NCBI RefSeq assembly: GCF_021648855.1
Contig: NZ_JAKJHX010000006.1
Span: 14,682 to 78,681 of the forward strand
Direction of reading: 5' to 3'
DNA length: 64,000 nt
DNA from: Tychonema litorale BBK16
GTDB taxonomy: Bacteria; Cyanobacteriota; Cyanobacteriia; Cyanobacteriales; Microcoleaceae
Shown here: one piece after another, positions 1 to 7,396 of the stretch
Layout: every line of letters begins with the position of its first letter
Numbering within the stretch: the stretch's first letter is position 1
The notes under the pieces: generated by a model
Seen by the model: the letters and a program-made list of their open reading frames with translations, nothing else
Database searches by the model: none
What the model was told of the DNA's origin: nothing
Position numbers and translations under genes: made by a program

Positions 1-206
1 GTGATTGGTCATGAATTTGCGATCAACTAACTAATAAAGTTGGGTATTATACAATATATCTGTTAACCATAAACATTAAGATCTATAAATTCTGTGGAGG
101 GCTAAGAACTGTATCGTAATTTCTGAACAAATCTAGACAAATCTCCAAAATCGTCCATATAATCAATATGGGAGATCAAGTAAATACATCAGAGGCCAAA
201 AACAAA

Positions 207-1469
207 ATGCTTCTCTCTTTCAAGACGGAATTAAAACCGAATAATCGGCAGATGACGCAATTCCGTCAACATTGTGGAGTTGCCAGACACGCCTATAACT
301 TTGGGAATGCCATCATTCTTGATATTTTGAAACAACGAGAAACCGACAAATCGGTTAAAGTTCCCAGTGCGATTGACTTGCACAAGCGGTTAATTGCTGA
401 AATTAAGCCGTCCAACCCCTGGTACTACGAATCATCCAAAGCAAGTCCTCAACAGGCACTAGCAGAAGTGAGGACAGCTTGGGATAGATGCTTCAAAAAA
501 GTTTCAGCACAGCCTAGATTCAAGAAAAAAGGCAAGTCTAAAGACTCTTTTTATCTGGAGCAAGGCACTAAAGCCAAACCAGCAATTCGTAATGACGGAA
601 AACGAATCAAGCTCCCTCAAATTGGCTGGGTACTTTTGCATGAAACTTTGCCAATTAGTGCAGTGCATAATTGTGTAATCAGCCGTCAAGCCGATAGTTG
701 GTTTGTCGCTATCAAGTACGAAGTTGAAAAACCCGCAGTACCCGCGAATCGACCGTCTGTCGGCGTTGATATTGGCATCAAGGAACTGGCTGTAACCAGC
801 GATGGTAAAGTCTTTCCCAATCCCAAAGCTTATCGAAAGATGAGCAAAAAGATGAAATATTTACAGCGCTCAGTCAGTCGCAAGGTCAAAGGTTCTAAGA
901 ACCGATTAAAGGCGATTCGATTACTAGGTCGGCATCACGCAAAGATTGGTAATATCAGGAAAGATGCAATTCATAAACTCACTAACCACATCGCTAAAAA
1001 CCACAGCATTGTAAAGATTGAAGATTTGCATATCAAAGCTTTCCTGAAAAACCATAAGCTAGCAGGAGCGATTGCTGACTGTGGAATGTACGAATTCAAG
1101 CGTCAATTGGAATACAAAACTGAGAAGTTTTCTAGCCAATTAATTCTAGTTGATCGTTTCTTTCCTAGCTCTCAGATTTGTTCCGGTTGCCATGTGCATC
1201 GCCATAAGATGCCACTAAAAAGCCGCACTTATCATTGTCCTGAGTGCGGGCACACTGAGGACAGAGATTTGAATGCAGCTAAAAATATCGAACGATGGTT
1301 TGAAGGAATTAACATTCCGATTCGTTCGGATCCAACGGTAAGTTCTACCGAGATTGCTTGTGGAGCAGACAAACCTCTCAAGAGTCATCTTGAGACTGCG
1401 TTGAAACAGGAAGTAAGCATCGAAACCATCAATGTCCATTTAAGTCTAGACTTAGGTAGTTTTGGGTAG
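207..1469 (+). CDS. tnpB: TnpB (OrfB) RNA-guided nuclease of an IS200/IS605-type element
   Basis: TnpB proteins are transposon-encoded RuvC nucleases guided by an RNA made from the element's 3' end. Counted from the ATG at 207 (about 420 residues), the three RuvC motifs are intact: Asp188 in VGVDIG, Glu272 in KIEDL, and the DRDLNAA motif at 352-358. The four-cysteine zinc finger is at 325/328/344/347. The reading frame is open from an ATG at 168, but family members begin with an MLL-FKTELK-type sequence, which matches the ATG at 207. No tnpA lies next to it, so it is an orphan of the IS1341 kind. The stop is only about 21 bases before the next gene's ATG, so the element's right end abuts or overlaps that gene's leader. 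The full length and intact motifs suggest a functional protein. Confidence 0.9.
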   Translation: MLLSFKTELKPNNRQMTQFRQHCGVARHAYNFGNAIILDILKQRETDKSVKVPSAIDLHKRLIAEIKPSNPWYYESSKASPQQALAEVRTAWDRCFKKVSAQPRFKKKGKSKDSFYLEQGTKAKPAIRNDGKRIKLPQIGWVLLHETLPISAVHNCVISRQADSWFVAIKYEVEKPAVPANRPSVGVDIGIKELAVTSDGKVFPNPKAYRKMSKKMKYLQRSVSRKVKGSKNRLKAIRLLGRHHAKIGNIRKDAIHKLTNHIAKNHSIVKIEDLHIKAFLKNHKLAGAIADCGMYEFKRQLEYKTEKFSSQLILVDRFFPSSQICSGCHVHRHKMPLKSRTYHCPECGHTEDRDLNAAKNIERWFEGINIPIRSDPTVSSTEIACGADKPLKSHLETALKQEVSIETINVHLSLDLGSFG

Positions 1470-1490
1470 GTCTTATAGAACGGAAGAGAG

Positions 1491-2678
1491 ATGAAAATTT
1501 TAGTATTAGCGTGGGAGTTTCCTCCCAGAATCGTCGGCGGCATCGCCCGCCACGTATCGGAACTATATCCAGAATTGGTAAAGCTGGGGCACGAAATTCA
1601 CTTGATTACAGTAGAATTCGGTAACGCGCCGATGTACGAAGTGGTAGAAGGAATACAGGTGCATCGGGTGGTGGTGGGACACGCCCGCGACTTTTTCCAC
1701 TGGGTGGCAAACCTCAACCAAAGCATGGGGCATCAGGGTGGCAAGCTGATCCTGGAAGAAGGGCCCTTTGATATCATTCACGCTCACGACTGGTTAGTGG
1801 GGGATGCCGCGATCGCACTTAAGCATACCTTTAAAGTGCCCCTAATCGCCACCATCCATGCCACCGAATACGGACGCTTCAACGGCATCCACAATGAGGG
1901 ACAGCGCTACATCAACGCTAAGGAAAATATCCTTGCTTACAATGCTTGGCGAGTAATTGTGTGCAGCGATTATATGCGACGGGAAGCAGAACGGGTACTA
2001 TCGACTCCTTGGAACAAAATAGAGGTAATTTATAACGGAATTAGGTCGGAAAAAAAGCCCCGATTGAACGAATTAGACGCGATTAATTTTCGTCGTAAAT
2101 TTGCGGCAGATGACGAAAAGATTGTCTATTATGTAGGCAGAATTAGCTATGAAAAAGGCATTGCTGTATTTTTAAATGCTGCACCTAAAGTCATTTGGGA
2201 AATGGGGGGAAAAGCCAAGATTGTAATTGTTGGTGGTGGCAATACAGACCATCTCAAATATCAGGCTGGGAATTTGGGAATTTGGAATAAGTGTTATTTT
2301 ACAGGCTTCATGTTTGAAGAAGACCTCGACAAATTTCAGACAGTGGCTGACTGTGCTGTTTTCCCTAGTCTTTACGAACCTTTTGGGATTGTAGCTTTAG
2401 AAAGTTTTGCTGCAAGAGTGCCTGTGGTAGTTTCGGATGCAGGTGGACTTGCTGAAGTGGTACAGCATACCAAAACTGGTGTGGTTACTCAGGCAAATAA
2501 TTGTGATTCTTTAGCCTGGGGGATTTTGGAAGTTTTGAACAATCCGGGTTATGGACAGTGGTTGGTTGATAATGCTTATGAGGATTTGGAACGCCGATTT
2601 AGCTGGCCGAAGTTGGCGATGGAAACGGAGTGGGTTTATCAACGAGTAGTGGAGGAAAGGACTGAGGTTGATTGGTAA
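1491..2678 (+). CDS. Glycosyltransferase family 4 (GT-B fold)
   Basis: A cytosolic retaining glycosyltransferase of 395 residues. The N-terminal lobe starts with the glycogen-synthase-like motif AWEFPPRIVGGIARH, which binds the acceptor side. The C-terminal lobe holds the nucleotide-sugar signature EPFGIVALESFA near residues 295-306, followed by the DAGGLAEVV loop. The donor and acceptor cannot be read from sequence; glycogen, exopolysaccharide or a compatible solute are all possible. A purine-rich GGAAGAGAG at 1480-1488 can act as ribosome binding site for the ATG at 1491. The tnpB stop lies only about 21 bases upstream, so the native promoter has probably been displaced and the gene may be read from the TnpB element. 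Confidence 0.9.
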   Translation: MKILVLAWEFPPRIVGGIARHVSELYPELVKLGHEIHLITVEFGNAPMYEVVEGIQVHRVVVGHARDFFHWVANLNQSMGHQGGKLILEEGPFDIIHAHDWLVGDAAIALKHTFKVPLIATIHATEYGRFNGIHNEGQRYINAKENILAYNAWRVIVCSDYMRREAERVLSTPWNKIEVIYNGIRSEKKPRLNELDAINFRRKFAADDEKIVYYVGRISYEKGIAVFLNAAPKVIWEMGGKAKIVIVGGGNTDHLKYQAGNLGIWNKCYFTGFMFEEDLDKFQTVADCAVFPSLYEPFGIVALESFAARVPVVVSDAGGLAEVVQHTKTGVVTQANNCDSLAWGILEVLNNPGYGQWLVDNAYEDLERRFSWPKLAMETEWVYQRVVEERTEVDW

Positions 2679-2717
2679 GAATGTTGACGGTTGACAGTTG
2701 ACAGTTCACTATCAGAA

Positions 2718-3043
2718 GTAGGTTGGGTTGAGTGATAGCGAAACCCAACATCTTATTTGAAATAGCGAAACCCAATATCTTATTTGAAATAGCGAAACCC
2801 AATATCTTATTTGAAATAGCGAAACCCAACATCTTATTTGAAATAGTTAAACCCACCATCTTATTTGAAATAGCGAAACCCAATATCTTATTTGAAATAG
2901 CGAAACCCACCATCTTATTTGAAATAGCGAAACCCCACATCTTATTTGAAATAGCGAAACCCAACATCTTATTTGAAATAGCGAAACCCAACATCTTATT
3001 TGAAATGAAGAGTTGGGTTTCGCAAAGCCTCAACCCAACCTAC
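2718..3043. repeat. Palindromic repeat (GTAGGTTGGGTT family) expanded by a 27-bp tandem array
   Basis: The outer arms are GTAGGTTGGGTTGAG at 2718-2732 and its near-complement, ending CAACCCAACCTAC at 3043. Between them, 2735-3004 holds ten consecutive 27-bp units (ATAGCGAAACCCAAYATCTT followed by ATTTGAA) with only one to three substitutions per unit. The same palindrome family occurs without the array at 52884-53073. Because 27 is divisible by three the array is open on both strands, but a nine-residue repeat with no start signal is unlikely to be a protein. Confidence 0.9.
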
Positions 3044-3169
3044 ATATTTGGGATTTCACTCCATCAAGAACCGCTATAGTTGCAAATCTTAAAAATTTGT
3101 AACATAATGATAGGGATACACTCGATTTTAGCTTGGGTGTACTCAGCAGATTTCACAGGAATTCGCATC

Positions 3170-4432
3170 TTGAATATTTTTAAGGATATCGAACCCCAAC
3201 CCAAACGCAACTTGCTGACTTTATTCGCCACAGGTTTGCTATTCTGGTCGAGTTTGGCTTCACTCCTGCCGACTTTGCCACTGTATGTCCAATTTGTGGG
3301 TGGTACAAAACAGCAAATTGGCTTTGTCATGGGTGCATTTGCGATCGGGCTTTTGTTTGCCAGGCCACAATTAGGTAAAATGGCTGATAGCAGAGGTCGA
3401 AAACAAGTTTTGCTTTTAGGTACTTTGGTAGCTGCTACAGCCCCTCTCTGCTACCTTTTTGCTAAATCTATTCCTTTACTGTTATGTATTCGGGCTTTTC
3501 ACGGCATTAGCATTGCCGCTTTTACCACGGCTTACAGCGCTTTGGTAACAGATTTGTCGCCACCAGGAAAACGAGGTGAATTAATCGGTTATATGAGTTT
3601 GGTAAGTCCGATTGGTTTGGCATTTGGGCCAGCTATGGGCGGATTTTTACAGGCTTGGGTTGGTTATACTCCTTTGTTTGTGATGTCTGCGTCTTTCGCT
3701 ACAATGGCTGTACTTTGTACTTGTAAGATTACGGAACCGAATTTTGTGGAGTCAACGAAATCTGACTCATCATCTAAGGATAACAATAGCAAAAATTATT
3801 GGCAAATGCTTTGGAATCCCCGCGTTCGGATTCCGGCTTTGGTTTTATTAGTGGTAGGTTTAGTCTTCGGAACTCTGAGCACTTTCATGCCTTTGTTTGT
3901 ACAGGAAACTAAGGCTGATTTTAATGCTGGATTGTTTTATTCAACGGCGGCGATTGCCAGTTTTGCTATACGTTTGTTAACGGGAAAGGCTTCGGACAAA
4001 TATGGCCGTGGTTTGTTTATTTCTGCCGGCTTAATCTGTTACTGTTTGTCTATGTTATTGTTGTATAATGCTCATAGCACCAGTGCTTTTTTAATCGCAG
4101 CTTTGGTTGAGGGTTGCGCTGGCGGTACTGTTTTGCCCATGATGGTAACGCTGATGTCGGATAGGTGTGAACCTCAAGAAAGGGGCAGATTATTTTCGCT
4201 TTGTATTGGCGGATTTGATTTGGGAATTGCGATTGCGGGGCCGACTTTAGGTTTTGTGGCTGAACAAGTTGGCTACAGAAATATGTTTGGTTTTGCGGCT
4301 GGACTTGCTAGCTTGGCTTTATTGATTTTCGTCACCCAGTGTAGCAAGGATTTGTCTCATTCGGTGAGGTTTGCGATCGGTCGAGGCAAAGATGTTTATG
4401 CTTTGATATCAACTCCGGTTGCACCGCAATGA
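3170..4432 (+). CDS. MFS transporter
   Basis: A major facilitator superfamily permease of about 420 residues with roughly twelve hydrophobic segments, located in the cytoplasmic membrane. The loop between helices 2 and 3 carries the family motif GKMADSRGRKQ, and a second copy, GKASDKYGRG, is at the equivalent place in the C-terminal half. This supports a proton-driven drug, sugar or metabolite exporter; the substrate is unknown. The frame is open from 3080. I prefer the TTG at 3170 because AGGA at 3157-3160 is nine bases upstream and the protein then begins LNIFKDIEPQPKRN just before helix 1. An ATG at 3107 without a clear ribosome binding site is the alternative. The 5' region is occupied by the expanded palindrome. 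Confidence 0.88.
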   Translation: MNIFKDIEPQPKRNLLTLFATGLLFWSSLASLLPTLPLYVQFVGGTKQQIGFVMGAFAIGLLFARPQLGKMADSRGRKQVLLLGTLVAATAPLCYLFAKSIPLLLCIRAFHGISIAAFTTAYSALVTDLSPPGKRGELIGYMSLVSPIGLAFGPAMGGFLQAWVGYTPLFVMSASFATMAVLCTCKITEPNFVESTKSDSSSKDNNSKNYWQMLWNPRVRIPALVLLVVGLVFGTLSTFMPLFVQETKADFNAGLFYSTAAIASFAIRLLTGKASDKYGRGLFISAGLICYCLSMLLLYNAHSTSAFLIAALVEGCAGGTVLPMMVTLMSDRCEPQERGRLFSLCIGGFDLGIAIAGPTLGFVAEQVGYRNMFGFAAGLASLALLIFVTQCSKDLSHSVRFAIGRGKDVYALISTPVAPQ

Positions 4433-4451
4433 TAGCACCAGAGGAGTGAGG

Positions 4452-4514
4452 AGGACACGGCAATGCCGTTTCCCTACCTTGATTAATTGTAGGGAAACGG
4501 CATTGCCGTGTCCT
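4452..4514. repeat. Interspersed palindromic repeat, family A
   Basis: Inverted arms AGGACACGGCAATGCCGTTT / AAACGGCATTGCCGTGTCCT with inner TCCCTAC / GTAGGGA flank a short AT-rich loop. At least seven further full or half copies occur in this window, all in intergenic DNA or at gene ends. It lies between the MFS gene and the tRNA gene and can form a long hairpin. It has no coding capacity of its own and resembles a non-autonomous MITE-like element. Confidence 0.85.
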
Positions 4515-4528
4515 GATTTCTTTGATGA

Positions 4529-4602
4529 TGGGCTTGGAGGGATTCGAACCCCCGACCTCATGGTTCGTAGCCATGCACTCTATCCAACTAAGCTACAAGC
4601 CC
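4529..4602 (-). tRNA. trnR-ACG: tRNA-Arg(ACG)
   Basis: The minus strand folds as a complete cloverleaf. The acceptor stem is GGGCTTG/CAAGCCC with discriminator A, and the T-arm has GGTTCGAATCC. The anticodon stem CATGG/CCATG encloses the loop CTACGAA, giving anticodon ACG, which is read as ICG after deamination. No CCA is encoded. Confidence 0.95.
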
Positions 4603-4680
4603 CTGTTGAGTTCAGATTTAATCTAAGATTGATTAAGTTCTTTTCTCACAGAATCTAACAGTAACACCTTTATCAAAATA

Positions 4681-5202
4681 ATGCAAGACATTTCGCCAAC
4701 TTTTTCTCAATTGCCCGATCGCGCACAGCTAACTCACCTTAATAATAGCGGTGAAGCCCAAATGGTGGACGTTTCAGCTAAGGTGGCAACGGTGCGACAA
4801 GCTGTGGCCGCTGCGAAAGTACGGATGTCACCGGAGACTTTTGCGGCGATTGAAGCTGGGAATGCGCCCAAGGGTGATGTTTTGGGTACGGCCCGGTTGG
4901 CTGGAATTATGGCGGCGAAGCAGACGGCGAATTTGATTCCTCTGTGTCATCCTCTGCCGCTGAGTAGTGTGGAGGTGCAGGTGATAGCCGATGCTGAGTT
5001 ACCGGGGTATGAAATTCGGGCTACGGTGAAAATTAAGGCGGAAACTGGGGTGGAGATGGAGGCGATGACGGCGGTTTCGGTGGCGGCGCTGACTTTGTAT
5101 GATATGGCGAAAGGGTTGTCGAAGTCGATCGCGATCGAATCAATTCGACTCGTCAGTAAAACTGGTGGCAAATCTGGAGACTATCACAACCCAGAGGCAT
5201 AA
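4681..5202 (+). CDS. moaC: Cyclic pyranopterin monophosphate synthase MoaC
   Basis: MoaC rearranges 3',8-cyclo-7,8-dihydro-GTP, made from GTP by MoaA, into cyclic pyranopterin monophosphate, the first committed intermediate of molybdenum cofactor synthesis in the cytosol. The 173 residues match the usual family length. Family signatures are present: MVDVSAK near residue 28, [28 protein letters not shown] near 90-99, and [19 protein letters not shown] near 128-146. The protein ends with the typical SKTGGKSG. It is a single gene with no other moa gene nearby. In cyanobacteria the cofactor mainly serves nitrate reductase. Confidence 0.96.
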   Translation: MQDISPTFSQLPDRAQLTHLNNSGEAQMVDVSAKVATVRQAVAAAKVRMSPETFAAIEAGNAPKGDVLGTARLAGIMAAKQTANLIPLCHPLPLSSVEVQVIADAELPGYEIRATVKIKAETGVEMEAMTAVSVAALTLYDMAKGLSKSIAIESIRLVSKTGGKSGDYHNPEA

Positions 5203-5220
5203 ATTCATGTCTTGAGAGGG

Positions 5221-5250
5221 ATGCAGCATTCAAAAAGCTGCATTTATGAT
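5221..5250 (+). terminator. Hairpin after moaC
   Basis: ATGCAGC at 5221-5227 pairs perfectly with GCTGCAT at 5237-5243 across a nine-base A-rich loop, followed by TTATGATT. It begins 18 bases after the moaC stop. The stem is short and the T run weak, so this is a modest terminator candidate. Confidence 0.4.
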
Positions 5251-5289
5251 TAAAATAGGCGTGGAACTACTAACAGAAAGTGAAAAACT

Positions 5290-5547
5290 ATGCCTCCTCG
5301 TTGGCCCCGAAAACCCGATCGCAATGATCCAGAATACCGCCGTTTAGATGATCGGATGAATTTTGCGATTCACGTGGGTCTTTTTTCGGCTTCTAATTCT
5401 GGTTTGTGGTTTGTTCACAATTTGCAGAAGGCTGATTGGCCTTGGGCTGTTTCGGTAACTGGTGGATGGGCACTGCTGGTGTTTGTCCACGCAATTTACC
5501 ATTTTGCGATCGCCGATTATTCCCCCCTGACTAAGGATTCTGGTTGA
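5290..5547 (+). CDS. Small 2TM-domain membrane protein
   Basis: An 85-residue protein with a charged, proline-rich N-terminus (PPRWPRKPDRNDPEYRRLDDR). Two hydrophobic segments follow, at about residues 25-42 and 53-74, separated by a WPWA turn. This matches the cyanobacterial 2TM-domain family, which has no known function; the likely location is the cytoplasmic or thylakoid membrane. The ATG at 5290 is preceded by AGAAAGTGAAAAACT, a weak ribosome binding site. The family assignment is from recall of cyanobacterial homologues. Confidence 0.75.
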   Translation: MPPRWPRKPDRNDPEYRRLDDRMNFAIHVGLFSASNSGLWFVHNLQKADWPWAVSVTGGWALLVFVHAIYHFAIADYSPLTKDSG

Positions 5548-5747
5548 GGGGACATTCTGAACTGCTACTCTGTTCCCACTGGCAGAATATGGAATTATTG
5601 AACCGCGAAGACGCGAAGGACACGAAGGAAGAGAAAAGAAGAAGTAAATCATCTTCTAACGGGAAGGGAGTAAGAGTGTTACTGTGGTTGCATTTCCGTT
5701 TTTCCTTCTTCCTTCTGCCATAACAAATTAAGTTTCTGGTTTTTAAT

Positions 5748-6050
5748 ATGGCTAATACTACACAGGCGATCGAATCTTTGGCAGCCGAAATCGGTGAAAA
5801 TGTCTTTATTGACATTGCTAAGTGGCATTTATATCTGAGAGATGCTCATTTGCATACAGTTGTTGCTGAACAACTTTATTCGATGCTGGAAGATGGCAAT
5901 TTAGATGCCGACAGAGTTGAACAAGTTTTGCAAAGTATTCCTGTAAAGTTGGGTGGTGGGAAACGGGAAGTGCCTTTAGCTGATTTGATTCCGATGCAGT
6001 GTCAAGTTAAGTTGATGGATGTTTTGGAGGAATTTCAGCGCAAGATGTAA
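5748..6050 (+). CDS. Conserved cyanobacterial protein, DUF3181-like
   Basis: A 100-residue soluble, acidic and helical protein. The N-terminal half (IESLAAEIGENVFIDIAKWHLYLRDAHLH) is very conserved in cyanobacterial genomes, where I recall it as DUF3181; the family number is from memory. No catalytic motif or membrane segment is visible and the function is unknown. The ATG at 5748 follows a stretch with a common interspersed repeat (CGCGAAGACGCGAAGGACAC near 5606), so its promoter cannot be placed. Confidence 0.7.
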   Translation: MANTTQAIESLAAEIGENVFIDIAKWHLYLRDAHLHTVVAEQLYSMLEDGNLDADRVEQVLQSIPVKLGGGKREVPLADLIPMQCQVKLMDVLEEFQRKM

Positions 6051-6065
6051 GATCCACAATCAATT

Positions 6066-6300
6066 GTAGGGACACGGCACTGCCCATAGGTGTCAACTTA
6101 AGGTAAAACCCAGTCAGAGACTGTTGTTTGACTATTAAATCTAGATCCCCCCTAGCCCCCCTTAAGAAGGGGGGGACAGGAGTCTTTTCAAAGTCCCCCT
6201 TCTTAAGGGGGATTTAGGGGGATCTAGACTAAGGTAAAACCGAGAGATACCAATAGTTTCAGGCTTAAGTTGACACTAATGGGCACTGCCGTGTTCCTAC
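6066..6300. repeat. Three palindromic repeats nested inside each other
   Basis: The outer arms 6066-6086 and 6280-6300 are family A (GTAGGGACACGGCACTGCCC and complement). Within them, 6087-6279 is a second palindrome with ends AGGTGTCAACTTAA / TTAAGTTGACACTA and repeated GGTAAAACC. Within that, 6140-6229 is a third one, with TCTAGATCCCCCCTAGCCCC and GGGGGATCTAGA ends and a CCCCCTTCTTAAGGGGG core. The innermost family recurs at 50022-50104. The stretch between the 5748 gene and the TPR gene holds nothing else recognisable. Confidence 0.85.
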
Positions 6301-6350
6301 GGGGATATTGAATGTACCTCACAATATCGGGAACCGCTGTATATCTATAA

Positions 6351-7226
6351 CTACATTTGGGGAGTGGGTGGGGAGTCTTGAATTTTAGTAAGTGCTGCTT
6401 TCATTTCGGGAGTGGCCAAGAAGTTTTGAGTGGCTGCGATCAATCGATCGCCCCAAAGGTTTTCTTTGAGAAACTCTGCCCTAGCATAGCGTTTGTCGAG
6501 TTTCAAAGCGGCTTCTCCCATTGCCAAGCCTTTTGCTTTGTCACCTTTGTTGTATAGTGCTACTGCTAGAGCTAGCATTGGTTCTGCTGCTTTGTTGTCG
6601 ATCGCGATCGCCTGTTCCCAGCGTTTAATCGCACCATCGGTATCTCCCATCTCGTATTTGACTAATCCGATATTGTTGATAGCAGGCCAAAGGTTTTTTT
6701 CTAAAGCAAAAGCTTTTTCATATTGGGCGATCGCATTGTCAAACTGTTTAAGCTTATAAAAAGCATTGCCTAAATCAAATAATGCACCAGGAGTATCTGG
6801 TTTTAACTTCAACCCTGATTGTAAGTATTCAACAGCTTTTTCATACTTGGATTGCCGAAAATAAGCCTCTCCCAAGACAAACTTAATTGCAGGATTTTTC
6901 GGCGACAGAGATTGAGCTTTTTCCAAAGCATCAATGCCTTTTGGAAACTGTTCGAGTTGAAGGTACAAGCTGCCTAACAAAGTCCAATTTTGAGCATTTT
7001 TGGGGGATAATTGTGTGGCGAGTTCGGCTCTGGGTACAGCGAGTTCGTACTGCTGGAGTCTGGCTAGCTGGACGGCTTCTTCTGCAAGGCTCAAAGCTGT
7101 TTGTTCGAGTTGGGCTGAGTCGATTTGCAGGGTGTAAGGCAGAAGTGCCTGAGCCACGACAGGCTTGGGCATTGTCCACAAACTGAGGGTGAGCAGCAGA
7201 GATATTAGAGGAAGGCGATTAGGCAC
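6351..7226 (-). CDS. Secreted tetratricopeptide-repeat protein
   Basis: About 290 residues from a GTG at 7226. The start VPNRLPLISLLLTLSLWTMPKPVVAQA looks like a signal peptide with an AxA-type cleavage site, so a periplasmic or membrane-attached location is likely. At least five TPR units of 34 residues follow (for example NAQNWTLLGSLYLQLEQF, NPAIKFVLGEAYFRQSKY and TPGALFDLGNAFYKLKQF), giving a protein-binding solenoid. The frame is open to an ATG at 7298, but the extra 24 residues (including SYYGRSRNHYIFCWGC) do not fit a signal peptide. The binding partner is unknown. The 98-base gap to the next minus-strand gene stop contains short GGTAATT/TTCCCAA tandem sequence. Confidence 0.8.
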   Translation of the reverse strand: MPNRLPLISLLLTLSLWTMPKPVVAQALLPYTLQIDSAQLEQTALSLAEEAVQLARLQQYELAVPRAELATQLSPKNAQNWTLLGSLYLQLEQFPKGIDALEKAQSLSPKNPAIKFVLGEAYFRQSKYEKAVEYLQSGLKLKPDTPGALFDLGNAFYKLKQFDNAIAQYEKAFALEKNLWPAINNIGLVKYEMGDTDGAIKRWEQAIAIDNKAAEPMLALAVALYNKGDKAKGLAMGEAALKLDKRYARAEFLKENLWGDRLIAATQNFLATPEMKAALTKIQDSPPTPQM

Positions 7227-7396
7227 TGTACAGCCCCAGCAAAAAATATAATGGTTTCTCGATCGTCCATAATAACTCATAATTGGGGAATTAGTCATTA
7301 GTCATTGGTAATTGGTAATTGCAAAATTGGTAAGTTGAGATCGGGTTAGCTACCATCTGTGGTTCTGACCAATTCCCCATTCCCAATTCCCAATTC

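Noticed and set aside
2718-3043. CRISPR array
   Set aside because: Units of 27 bp are contiguous with no spacers, and no cas genes are present anywhere in the window.
2599-3079. Open frames on both strands encoding nine-residue repeats (IAKPNILFE and ISNKMLGFA)
   Set aside because: They are the translation of the 27-bp tandem array; any array with a unit divisible by three stays open. No start signal or family.
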